Below the pieces are notes generated by a model that searched no databases, had not been told where the DNA came from, and saw nothing but the letters and a program-made list of their open reading frames with translations. A stretch of DNA of 5,546 nt. Origin: Oscillospiraceae bacterium. GTDB taxonomy: Bacteria > Bacillota > Clostridia > Oscillospirales > Ruminococcaceae. The stretch's first letter is position 1. Each line of letters begins with the position of its first letter. Made by a program: the position numbers and the translations under genes. Shown here piece by piece: positions 1-5,546 of this stretch. The DNA is taken from NCBI GenBank assembly GCA_031285945.1, contig JAITVF010000202.1:1-5546 (forward strand), in the 5' to 3' direction.

Positions 1-1206
1 CCAAAATCCGCCCCCATCAAGCAGAGCCTTATAAGCGTAAGCCTTGATAAGCTCGACAAGCTTATGGATCTTATGGGCGAGCTGGTCATAACCGAATCAA
101 TGGTTGTACGCTCCCCCGACCTAAAGGGGCTCCCCCGGCTCGACAATTTCCAGAAGGCCGAGCGCCAGCTTCGCAAGCTGACCGACGAGCTTCAGGATAT
201 GGTGATGAGCATAAGGATGATTCCGGTTTCGGGCACCTTTCAGAAGATGCAGCGGATAGTCCGCGATATGTGTCGCAACCTGGGCAAAGAGGCCGATCTA
301 ATCACCATGGGTGAGGAGACCGACATTGACAAGACCATTATAGACGGCATAGCCGATCCCATAATGCACCTTGTCAGAAACTCTATGGACCACGGCATCG
401 AAACCCCCGAGGAGCGGGTAGCTGCCGGCAAGACCGCGAGAGGCACCATAACCCTTTCGGCGCAGAACACCGGCGGTGAGATACTCATAACAGTCTCGGA
501 CGACGGCAAGGGCCTGGACGCCGAAAAACTGCTCGCCAAGGCGCGAAACAACGGCATACTGACTAAGCCCGCCGGCGAATACTCCGAGAAGGAAGCCTTT
601 ATGCTTTTGTGCGCTCCCGGGTTTTCTACCAAGGAGCAGGTGACCGAGTACTCGGGACGCGGCGTAGGAATGGACGTCGTTAAGAAAAACATCGAAAAGG
701 TCGGCGGCTCTGTTGTAATCGAATCCAAAAAGGGCTACGGCATGAGCGTATTCCTTAAGATTCCCCTTACCCTCGCCATTGTCGACGGTATGGATATCTC
801 GGTGGGAGGCGGCACCTACACTCTCCAGATAACCTCTATCAACGAAAGCTTCAAGGCAAAACGCGAGCAGGTCATCGTGGATACTGACGGCAACGAGATG
901 ATCGTTATAAGGGGCGACGTCTACCCCATTATCCGGCTTCATCAGCTGTACGGAGTGGATAACGCCGTAACCGACATTGAGGACGGCATCCTTTTGTGGG
1001 TTCAGTCCGGAGACCGCTCGGCCTGCCTCTTTGCCGACCAGCTCATAGGCGAGCAGCAAATAGTAGTCAAGGCGTTGCCCACGTGGCTCAACCGCTTTGA
1101 CATAAAGCCCTTCGGAATTTCCGGCTGCACTATTTTGGGGGACGGCAATATCAGTCTTATCCTGGACGCGGGCAGCATAATCGATAGAGTTATGGAAAAG
1201 AGGTAA
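1..1206 (+). CDS. cheA: Chemotaxis histidine kinase CheA, 5'-truncated by window edge
   Basis: This is the C-terminal 401 residues of CheA, the cytoplasmic kinase that autophosphorylates in response to chemoreceptors and passes phosphate to CheY and CheB. The frame is open from base 1, so the ATG at 64 is internal and not the start. Visible residues 11-75 form the P3 dimerization helices (ISVSLDKLDKLMDLMGELV). The P4 ATPase domain follows: N box HLVRNSMDHG at 123-132, G1 box DDGKG at 167-171, F box GFST at 207-210, and G2 box GRGVGMD at 219-225. The G3 area reads GYGMSVFLKIPLTLAI, where the family usually has a Thr after GxG; this is a mild variation. From about residue 260 to the end is the P5 CheW-like regulatory domain. 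The P1 phosphotransfer domain with its histidine, and P2, lie upstream and cannot be assessed. The stop is TAA at 1204. The cheW gene follows after 6 nt, which fits co-transcription. Confidence 0.97.
   Translation, partial: PKSAPIKQSLISVSLDKLDKLMDLMGELVITESMVVRSPDLKGLPRLDNFQKAERQLRKLTDELQDMVMSIRMIPVSGTFQKMQRIVRDMCRNLGKEADLITMGEETDIDKTIIDGIADPIMHLVRNSMDHGIETPEERVAAGKTARGTITLSAQNTGGEILITVSDDGKGLDAEKLLAKARNNGILTKPAGEYSEKEAFMLLCAPGFSTKEQVTEYSGRGVGMDVVKKNIEKVGGSVVIESKKGYGMSVFLKIPLTLAIVDGMDISVGGGTYTLQITSINESFKAKREQVIVDTDGNEMIVIRGDVYPIIRLHQLYGVDNAVTDIEDGILLWVQSGDRSACLFADQLIGEQQIVVKALPTWLNRFDIKPFGISGCTILGDGNISLILDAGSIIDRVMEKR
1197..1204 (+). promoter_or_regulatory. Ribosome binding site of cheW
   Basis: AAAGAGGT sits at the end of cheA and overlaps its stop codon, with 8 nt before the ATG at 1213. 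It decides the cheW start in favour of 1213 over the in-frame ATGs at 1243 and 1264, which have only weaker purine-rich sequence upstream. The overlap with the cheA stop suggests translational coupling. Confidence 0.7.
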
Positions 1207-1212
1207 CGCGCA

Positions 1213-1719
1213 ATGGCGGATACGCAAAACGACGCCCTTTTTATGGAAAACGAAGAAGATACCATGCACGGCAAATACCTTGTATTTGAGCTGGACGGGC
1301 AGGAATTCGCCATAGGGATACGCCATGTGGTCGATATAATAAACGTCCAGCCCATAACGAGCGTTCCCGCCTGCCCCGATTATGTCCGGGGAATAACCAA
1401 CCTGCGCGGCAAGGTAATTCACATCATCGACGTGCGCATGCGCTTCGGCAAAACCCCGCAGGAGTACAACGACCGCACCTGCATTATCGTGGTGGCCGAT
1501 GGGGACACCTCGGTCGGCCTCATCATCGATTCGGTGTCGGAGGTTCTCTCTTTGGACGACGAGTTCGTCTCGCCGCCCCCCTCCTTTAGCGACTACTCGG
1601 GAGCCGGCTTTATAGCGGGGGTTGGCCGGGCCGAAAACGGCATCAAGCTAATTCTTGACTATTCGTCCGTTCTCAGCGACGACCGGTACGTCGAGCCCGT
1701 CGGGGAATTCCCCGCGTAA
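1213..1719 (+). CDS. cheW: Chemotaxis coupling protein CheW
   Basis: CheW is the small cytoplasmic adaptor that links methyl-accepting chemoreceptors to the CheA P5 domain and builds the signalling array. The 168-residue product is close to the usual family length. It has a short acidic N-terminal tail (residues 1-18), then a single CheW-like SH3-type beta fold from about 20 to 158. Recognisable signatures are KYLVFELDGQEFAIGI (21-36), VPACPDYVRGITNLRGKVI (51-69, with the conserved NLRG turn at 63-66), IIDVR (71-75), and VGLIIDSVSEVL (101-112). No receiver domain is fused, so this is CheW and not CheV. The 1213 start is chosen because of the AAAGAGGT just upstream; starts at 1243 or 1264 would also keep the whole domain. 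It lies 6 nt after cheA, matching its functional partnership with that kinase. Confidence 0.96.
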   Translation: MADTQNDALFMENEEDTMHGKYLVFELDGQEFAIGIRHVVDIINVQPITSVPACPDYVRGITNLRGKVIHIIDVRMRFGKTPQEYNDRTCIIVVADGDTSVGLIIDSVSEVLSLDDEFVSPPPSFSDYSGAGFIAGVGRAENGIKLILDYSSVLSDDRYVEPVGEFPA

Positions 1720-1764
1720 TCCTTGCGGCTATAAATACAGGTTTTAAAATGGAGAGGCTCCCCT
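1720..1764 (+). promoter_or_regulatory. cheW-cheR spacer with strong cheR ribosome site
   Basis: This 45-nt gap is AT-rich and contains no hairpin followed by a T-tract and no convincing promoter. GGAGAGG at 1751-1757 lies 7 nt before the cheR ATG at 1765 and supports that start. The gap is most simply read as an untranslated spacer within one operon. Confidence 0.7.
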
Positions 1765-2574
1765 ATGATAAAGCTCACTGACAAAGAGTTCATAACCCTT
1801 GTGGGATACCTCAAGGAAAATTTTGGCATAAACCTTATTAACAAGCGGGTGCTCATCGAGGGGCGCCTGGGCAATCATCTTGCCTCGATCGGCTTTAACA
1901 ACTACACCGATTACCTCAAGGCCGTTCAGGCGGATAAAACGGGGAAAGAGCTTTCGACCCTACTCAACAAGGTAACCACCAACCACACATATTTTATGCG
2001 TGAGTCCGACCACTTCGATTACTTTGCGAAAGCGGTTCTTCCCTACTGGGAGCCGAGGGTCGGCAACCGTGATCTGCGTGTATGGTGCGCCGCGTCCTCC
2101 TCGGGCGAGGAGCCCTACACACTCGCCATGATCCTTGAGGATTACTTTGGCGGCAAGGTTCCAAAGTGGGACAAGGCGCTGCTGGCGACCGACATATCCC
2201 AGCGGGTTCTCGAGCAAGCGAAGGAGGGGATATACCTGGAGGAGGGCGTCGAAAAAATCCCCCCAGCCTGGCGAAAAAAATATTTCACCTCCTTAGGCGA
2301 CGGCCGCGTTCAGGTTGCCGAGAGCATAAGAAAGCAGGTAGCTTACCGCATCTTTAACCTGATGGATCCCGTCAGGTACAAAGAGCCGTTTCACGCTATC
2401 TTTTGCCGCAATGTCATGATATACTTTGATCAGCCCACCAAGGCGGCTGTGGCCGACAGGCTTTACGACGCGCTGCGCCCCGGCGGGTATCTCTTTGTGG
2501 GGCATACCGAATCGGTCGCTAAGCCCACCCGCTTTCGCTATGTCATGCCAAGTGTTTATCAGAAAGGCGTTTGA
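1765..2574 (+). CDS. cheR: Chemoreceptor glutamate methyltransferase CheR
   Basis: CheR transfers methyl groups from S-adenosylmethionine to receptor glutamates, counteracting CheB during adaptation. The 269 residues match the usual CheR size. The N-terminal helical domain covers about 1-65. The motif TTNHTYFMRE (71-80) corresponds to the conserved TxxTxFFRE of the family. The Rossmann-type catalytic domain follows, with SAM-binding WCAASSSGEEPYTLAM (107-122), ATDIS (141-145), FNLMDP (197-202), IFCRNVMIYFD (212-222) and GYLFVGHTES (241-250). The SAM loop reads AASSSGEEP where AACSTGEEP is commoner, a conservative change. The beta-subdomain loop after KYF (172-174) looks short, which may mean it does not need a receptor C-terminal pentapeptide. 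No TPR or other fusion is present. Start 1765 is fixed by GGAGAGG 7 nt upstream. The stop TGA at 2572 is 3 nt before cheB. Confidence 0.97.
   Translation: MIKLTDKEFITLVGYLKENFGINLINKRVLIEGRLGNHLASIGFNNYTDYLKAVQADKTGKELSTLLNKVTTNHTYFMRESDHFDYFAKAVLPYWEPRVGNRDLRVWCAASSSGEEPYTLAMILEDYFGGKVPKWDKALLATDISQRVLEQAKEGIYLEEGVEKIPPAWRKKYFTSLGDGRVQVAESIRKQVAYRIFNLMDPVRYKEPFHAIFCRNVMIYFDQPTKAAVADRLYDALRPGGYLFVGHTESVAKPTRFRYVMPSVYQKGV
2561..2567 (+). promoter_or_regulatory. Weak ribosome site of cheB inside cheR end
   Basis: AGAAAGG within the last codons of cheR is the only Shine-Dalgarno-like sequence before the cheB ATG, at 10 nt spacing. It is weaker than the sites of cheR and fliD. Together with the 3-nt intergenic gap this suggests cheB depends partly on ribosomes finishing cheR. 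Confidence 0.45.
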
Positions 2575-2577
2575 TAT

Positions 2578-3645
2578 ATGGCCGGCAAAATCCGCGTACT
2601 GATTGTGGACGATTCAATTTTTTTTCGTGAATTTATGAGCCGCTCACTGGCCTCGGACCCCGCCATCGATGTGGTGGGAGTCGCTTCAGACGCCTTTGAG
2701 GCCAATCGCAAAATCGAAGAGCTTTCCCCCGACGTTCTAACCCTGGATATTGAAATGCCCCGGATGAGAGGCACCGATTTTTTACGCACCGTCTGCCCAA
2801 GGTACCCGCGCCTTAAGGTGGTCGTTATCTCCTCTGTTTCCGGAGTGGTTTTTGAGGCGCTGCAAAACGGCGCCGTCGATTTCGTCTCCAAGCCAAACAG
2901 TCAGCTAAAAGTAGACAACTCGGCCTTTATAGCCGAAACTCTCTCCAAGATAAAAATCGCGGCGGCGGCCCGGTTCACAAGAATGGCCCCCGCGCCGCCA
3001 CCTGTATCTAAGCTTCCGGCGCCCGGGCTCTCAAAGCAAATCGGCGGGCCGGCGAGCCCGGCCTCTTTTAAAAACCGGGACGCCATCCTGGCGATCGGCG
3101 CTTCGACCGGCGGCACCGAGGCCATATTGGCTGTCCTTAAGGATTTGCCCGCAAACATACCCGGCATTGTAATCGTTCAGCATATGCCACCGGTCTTTAC
3201 GAAAATGTACGCAGATCGCCTGAATAAAATTTGCAAAATTTCGGTTAGGGAGGCCGCCGACGGCGACCGGGTGACGGCGGGACTTGCTCTTATAGCCCCC
3301 GGCGGCGATCGGCAGATGCGGATTCTACGGGATCCGGGCGGCTATTCGGTTCGCCTGACTGCGGGCGAAAAGGTAAGCGGCCACTGCCCGTCGGTGGACG
3401 TTCTGTTTGAGAGCGTGGCCGAATCGGCCGGAAAAAACGCGGTGGGCGTGCTTCTTACCGGAATGGGGGCCGACGGCGCCAAGCATCTTTTAACAATGAA
3501 AAAGAAAGGCGCCCACACCATCGGCCAGGATCAGGAGTCGTGCATAGTATACGGTATGCCGATGGTCGCCTATAATCTTGGCGCGGTAACCGAGCAGTTG
3601 CCTCTTACATCGATTGCCGGAGCCGTAATCAAAAAATTATCATAG
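2578..3645 (+). CDS. cheB: Chemoreceptor methylesterase/glutamine deamidase CheB
   Basis: CheB is a CheA-activated response regulator that removes methyl groups from receptor glutamates, and in many species deamidates receptor glutamines. The 355-residue protein has the full two-domain plan. The receiver (about 4-125) shows the acidic pair D11-D12, phosphoacceptor D57 in LTLDIEMPRMRG, S85-S86, and K105-P106. An Ala/Pro-rich linker spans about 127-166. The esterase domain (about 168-355) carries the expected catalytic triad: S176 in IGASTGGTEA, H202 in QHMPP, and D299 in LTGMGADGA. The motifs APGG (240-243) and GHCPSVDVLF (268-277) are also typical. All key residues are intact. It starts 3 nt after the cheR stop, with a modest AGAAAGG (2561-2567) inside the end of cheR, so its translation is probably coupled to cheR. 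A T8 run lies at codons 14-16. A terminator-like hairpin starts 4 nt after the TAG stop. Confidence 0.97.
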   Translation: MAGKIRVLIVDDSIFFREFMSRSLASDPAIDVVGVASDAFEANRKIEELSPDVLTLDIEMPRMRGTDFLRTVCPRYPRLKVVVISSVSGVVFEALQNGAVDFVSKPNSQLKVDNSAFIAETLSKIKIAAAARFTRMAPAPPPVSKLPAPGLSKQIGGPASPASFKNRDAILAIGASTGGTEAILAVLKDLPANIPGIVIVQHMPPVFTKMYADRLNKICKISVREAADGDRVTAGLALIAPGGDRQMRILRDPGGYSVRLTAGEKVSGHCPSVDVLFESVAESAGKNAVGVLLTGMGADGAKHLLTMKKKGAHTIGQDQESCIVYGMPMVAYNLGAVTEQLPLTSIAGAVIKKLS

Positions 3646-3648
3646 CAT

Positions 3649-3692
3649 AAAAAAGCTGACTGTTAAAACATTTTTTTCAGTCGGTTTTTTTT
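3649..3692 (+). terminator. Rho-independent terminator after cheB
   Basis: An A6 tract and GCTGACTG (3649-3662) can pair with CAGTCGGT plus a T-tract (3678-3691). The stem is 14 bp with two G-U wobbles around a 15-nt loop, in which AAAA (3665-3668) and TTTT (3672-3675) could pair further. The T8 run at 3685-3692 follows the GC-containing core. It starts 4 nt after the cheB stop, as expected for the end of the che transcript. The A-tract on the left reads as a T-tract on the other strand, so it could also stop opposing transcription. Confidence 0.8.
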
Positions 3693-3708
3693 GCGAAAAA
3701 GCCGACTG
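3678..3708 (+). repeat. Second inverted repeat sharing the terminator's 3' arm
   Basis: CAGTCGG (3678-3684) pairs perfectly with CCGACTG (3702-3708). The stem extends inward by T-G and five T-A pairs (3685-3690 with 3696-3701), leaving a 5-nt loop TTGCG. This hairpin is incompatible with the terminator hairpin because both use 3678-3690. No T-tract follows it. It ends 7 nt before the predicted -35 of fliD, so it probably belongs to the terminator region and not to a fliD leader. Confidence 0.65.
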
Positions 3709-3715
3709 ATAAGGC

Positions 3716-3742
3716 TAAGTTTTCTTTCGGCACAGCCGATAT
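3716..3742 (+). promoter_or_regulatory. Sigma-28 (SigD/FliA-type) promoter of fliD
   Basis: GCCGATAT at 3735-3742 is identical to the established -10 element of Bacillus subtilis SigD promoters. TAAG at 3716-3719 matches three of four bases of the TAAA -35, with exactly 15 nt between them. The run TAAGTTTT also resembles the extended TAAAGTTT of the enteric FliA consensus. Transcription would start around 3749, leaving a leader of roughly 50 nt before the fliD ATG. Placement just after a terminator and just before a filament-cap gene fits late-class flagellar control. Confidence 0.85.
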
Positions 3743-3782
3743 CTATATCAGAGACAATTTATCCATACAATATTTGCCTTCC

Positions 3783-3790
3783 GGGAGGTT
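3783..3790 (+). promoter_or_regulatory. Ribosome binding site of fliD
   Basis: GGGAGGTT contains a six-base GGAGGT complement to the 16S rRNA 3' end, with 8 nt before the ATG at 3799. It fixes the fliD start. Confidence 0.85.
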
Positions 3791-3798
3791 ATTTTAAT

Positions 3799-5546
3799 AT
3801 GGCAAGTGTAGGCTCTGTTGGGTTTTACGCTCAGCTATCTTCAAAAAACAAAGGCGTGGGCGGCCTCGCCAGCGGCCTCAACACAGACGAGCTGGTTGAA
3901 TCCCTGACCATGGCCACCCGCACAAAGCTTGCGAAGCAAAACCAGACAAAAACTCAGCTCGGCTGGAAAACCACCGCCTATCGCAGCGTGGCCACGACCC
4001 TGCGCGGTTTTCAGAGCAGCTACATAACCAGCGCGGCGGGCTCGAGCAGCCTTAAGATGCAGGCCTTCTTCAATACCTACGAGGGAACGGCTTCCTCCGA
4101 TAAGATTTCGGTCTCGGCGGGAACAAGCTCAGCCCCCGGCACATTTTCGGTGGACGCCATAAAGCAGCTCGCCACCAACCAGACCTTCGTTTCCGACAAA
4201 TTCACAAGCGAGCTCGTCGGCGAGTCGGTGGATCTTTCGGCCGGCGATTTCGCTAACAAGACGCTTCAGCTCCAGATGGGCAGCACCGTAAAGACCATTA
4301 AGCTCGATACCCTACAGCAGTACAAGGGCAACGCCGCCGCTTTTAACACCGAGCTTCAGCGGCTTGTAAACAGCGCCTTCGGCACTAAGGATTCAGCCGG
4401 CAATAACCCCTACATCACCGCCAGCGTAACCGCGAACGCCGGCAAGTATAATGTCTCCTTTTCTGGCGGCACAAGCACCGTATCCGTTCGCAACAGCGCG
4501 GACGTGTTGGGCCTTAAGTCCGGCATGAGCAACCGCATAAACGCCAGCGACACCGTCGCCGATATATTCGGCAGCCACGGCCTCGACGTCTCGGGCGGGG
4601 ACTATAAGGTATCTATCAACGACGTAGTCATCTCCTTTGGCTCCGACGAGTCGATGAACGCTGTCATGAACAAAATCAACAACTCTACCGCCGGGGTCCG
4701 CGTCGCCTTTGACCCCGCCAGCGAGCAGTTCACCTTTACCTCCAAGGTAATGGGCGCGGGCAATAATATCGTAATGCGCGACCTTGAGGGCAACTTCCTT
4801 AACACCGTCATGGGCGCCGAGGGCGGCAACTCCTTCGCCTCTGTTATGAGCTACTCCGACGCGAGCCAGACCGGGCTGCTCGATCTCGACAGTCTGAGCT
4901 CGGTTAGCCTTAACGATCTTTCCAAGCACAAGTTCAGGATGACGGCGGGCGGAAAATCCGTCACCCTTTCGCTGGACGTCTCGGCGGATATAGAAGAGCT
5001 CAACAAGACCGGCTCCTCTCTGACCATGCCGCAGTCTATAGTCGACAGCCTCAACGCGCAGATCGAAGCAAACTTCGGCAAAAATTCCGGCCTCGCCTTC
5101 GAGATCGACGCCGGCAACAACCTTTCCTTCGTTTCATCCAAAAACGATCAGGAGATCTACTTTTCGAAATCTGACAGCAGCACCACGGTGGACGCCTTTA
5201 CCGAGCTCGGCCTTAACGCCAATAAGAACACCGCCTTCACCATGGGCTATACTGGCGAGGTAAAGGGCGCAAGCATCGGCGACCTCACCGATCTGCTTGA
5301 AAATTCCATGCTCGACGAAACCTATACTATGAAGATGACGGTCGGCGGCGTGACCAAGGACATCACCGTAAAGGTAAAGCAGGCTGAGCTTGACAAGGTC
5401 GCGGAGGCCTCGGGCGATTCTTCCGCCGCAGGTTACGCCGCAAAGCTTGAGGAAAATCAGCGCCTTTATCTGGCCGAATTGCTCAATGTAGCCAAACGCA
5501 GCGCTTTCGGCTCCGACGCAAACGCGGCAAAGGTTAAATTCTCGGT
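3799..5546 (+). CDS. fliD: Flagellar filament cap FliD (hook-associated protein 2), 3'-truncated by window edge
   Basis: FliD is exported through the flagellar type III apparatus and forms the cap under which flagellin subunits fold onto the filament tip. The frame is open from ATG 3799 to the window end, giving 582 residues. The N-terminal FliD domain is clear: GLASGLNTDELVESL (22-36), then a heptad-like helical stretch with LGWKTTAYR (54-62) and F71, and APGTFSVDAIKQLATNQTF at about 112-131. As in exported axial proteins there is no Sec signal peptide and no cysteine was seen. From residue 155 on the protein is built of degenerate beta-rich modules, one of which resembles the flagellin hook IN motif (INDVVISFGSDESMNAVMNKIN from 273). 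The family is commonly about 450-500 residues, yet the conserved C-terminal FliD domain is not reached by residue 582, so this is a long FliD with an expanded exposed region. It has its own sigma-28-type promoter and GGAGGT site. Confidence 0.93.
   Translation, partial: MASVGSVGFYAQLSSKNKGVGGLASGLNTDELVESLTMATRTKLAKQNQTKTQLGWKTTAYRSVATTLRGFQSSYITSAAGSSSLKMQAFFNTYEGTASSDKISVSAGTSSAPGTFSVDAIKQLATNQTFVSDKFTSELVGESVDLSAGDFANKTLQLQMGSTVKTIKLDTLQQYKGNAAAFNTELQRLVNSAFGTKDSAGNNPYITASVTANAGKYNVSFSGGTSTVSVRNSADVLGLKSGMSNRINASDTVADIFGSHGLDVSGGDYKVSINDVVISFGSDESMNAVMNKINNSTAGVRVAFDPASEQFTFTSKVMGAGNNIVMRDLEGNFLNTVMGAEGGNSFASVMSYSDASQTGLLDLDSLSSVSLNDLSKHKFRMTAGGKSVTLSLDVSADIEELNKTGSSLTMPQSIVDSLNAQIEANFGKNSGLAFEIDAGNNLSFVSSKNDQEIYFSKSDSSTTVDAFTELGLNANKNTAFTMGYTGEVKGASIGDLTDLLENSMLDETYTMKMTVGGVTKDITVKVKQAELDKVAEASGDSSAAGYAAKLEENQRLYLAELLNVAKRSAFGSDANAAKVKFS
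4261..5546 (+). repeat. Degenerate tandem modules in the FliD middle region
   Basis: By eye, four related modules begin near residues 155, 268, 378 and 508 (nt 4261, 4600, 4930, 5320), so units are about 110-130 residues. Each opens with an alternating strand pair around a small turn: TLQLQMGSTVKTIKL, DYKVSINDVVISF, KFRMTAGGKSVTLSL, TYTMKMTVGGVTKDITV. Modules 1, 3 and 4 then have a helix ending in FG (LQRLVNSAFG, LNAQIEANFG, LNVAKRSAFG). Modules 1 and 3 continue to a strand with SF or SFV and a short LGL segment (237-239 and 470-472). A D-L/I-rich linker precedes each unit (VADIFG, VSLNDLS, IGDLTDLLE). The copies are diverged at DNA level, so this is old protein-level duplication. Confidence 0.6.

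Noticed and set aside
64..1206. CheA starting at the ATG at 64
   Set aside because: The frame stays open to base 1 and residues before this Met belong to the conserved P3 helix, so the true start is upstream of the window.
298..1422. Long minus-strand open frame (374 codons) opposite cheA and the start of cheW
   Set aside because: The plus strand is unambiguous CheA and CheW with intact motifs. The antisense translation shows no recognisable domain, crosses the cheA-cheW boundary, and is explained by codon bias leaving few stops on the opposite strand.
1720..1764. Internal promoter before cheR
   Set aside because: The AT-rich stretch gives only poor -35/-10 matches for housekeeping sigma and no TAAA-N15-GCCGATAT pattern.
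1749..1781. Ten-codon leader peptide overlapping the cheR start
   Set aside because: Its ATG immediately precedes the cheR Shine-Dalgarno, it has no good ribosome site of its own, and nothing in its content suggests attenuation.
3649..3798. A riboswitch or attenuator controlling fliD, suggested by the alternative hairpins
   Set aside because: The sigma-28 promoter lies downstream of both hairpins, so they would not be in the fliD transcript. No conserved riboswitch core was recognised.
4393..4929. Minus-strand open frame (178 codons) opposite fliD
   Set aside because: It lies wholly inside the FliD reading frame, has a low-complexity Gly/Ala/Val translation typical of antisense shadows, and no ribosome site was noted.
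1..5546. CRISPR array, insertion sequence, tRNA/rRNA or defence gene
   Set aside because: No regularly spaced repeats, transposase motifs, terminal inverted repeats or structured RNA genes were seen. Nearly all sequence is accounted for by five motility genes.

Overview
The window is a stretch of an ordinary motility and chemotaxis locus, read entirely on the plus strand. It holds the 3' two-thirds or so of cheA, complete cheW, cheR and cheB, and the first 582 codons of a large fliD that runs off the right edge. No undescribed system is visible. The points worth a second look are in the cheB-fliD gap and in the middle of FliD.

Layout: positions 1-1206 encode the CheA dimerization, ATPase and CheW-like domains. 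CheW (1213-1719) follows after 6 nt. CheR (1765-2574) follows after 45 nt and has a strong Shine-Dalgarno. CheB (2578-3645) starts 3 nt after the cheR stop. Nothing in these gaps looks like a terminator, so cheA-cheW-cheR-cheB is probably one transcript. A terminator-like hairpin begins 4 nt after cheB (3649-3692). It is followed by an excellent match to a sigma-28/SigD flagellar promoter (3716-3742), then a GGAGGT ribosome site, then fliD at 3799. The chemotaxis operon therefore appears to end at cheB, and fliD appears to be switched on separately as a late flagellar gene.

How the genes work together: receptors signal through CheW to the CheA kinase, which phosphorylates CheY (not in the window) and CheB. 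CheR methylates and CheB demethylates receptor glutamates, giving adaptation. FliD caps the growing flagellar filament.

Organism: the strong GGAGG-type ribosome sites, the SigD-style promoter, frequent ATA isoleucine codons and an oversized FliD suggest a motile Firmicute, most likely a moderately GC-rich member of the Clostridia. This is an inference from style, not from a database match.
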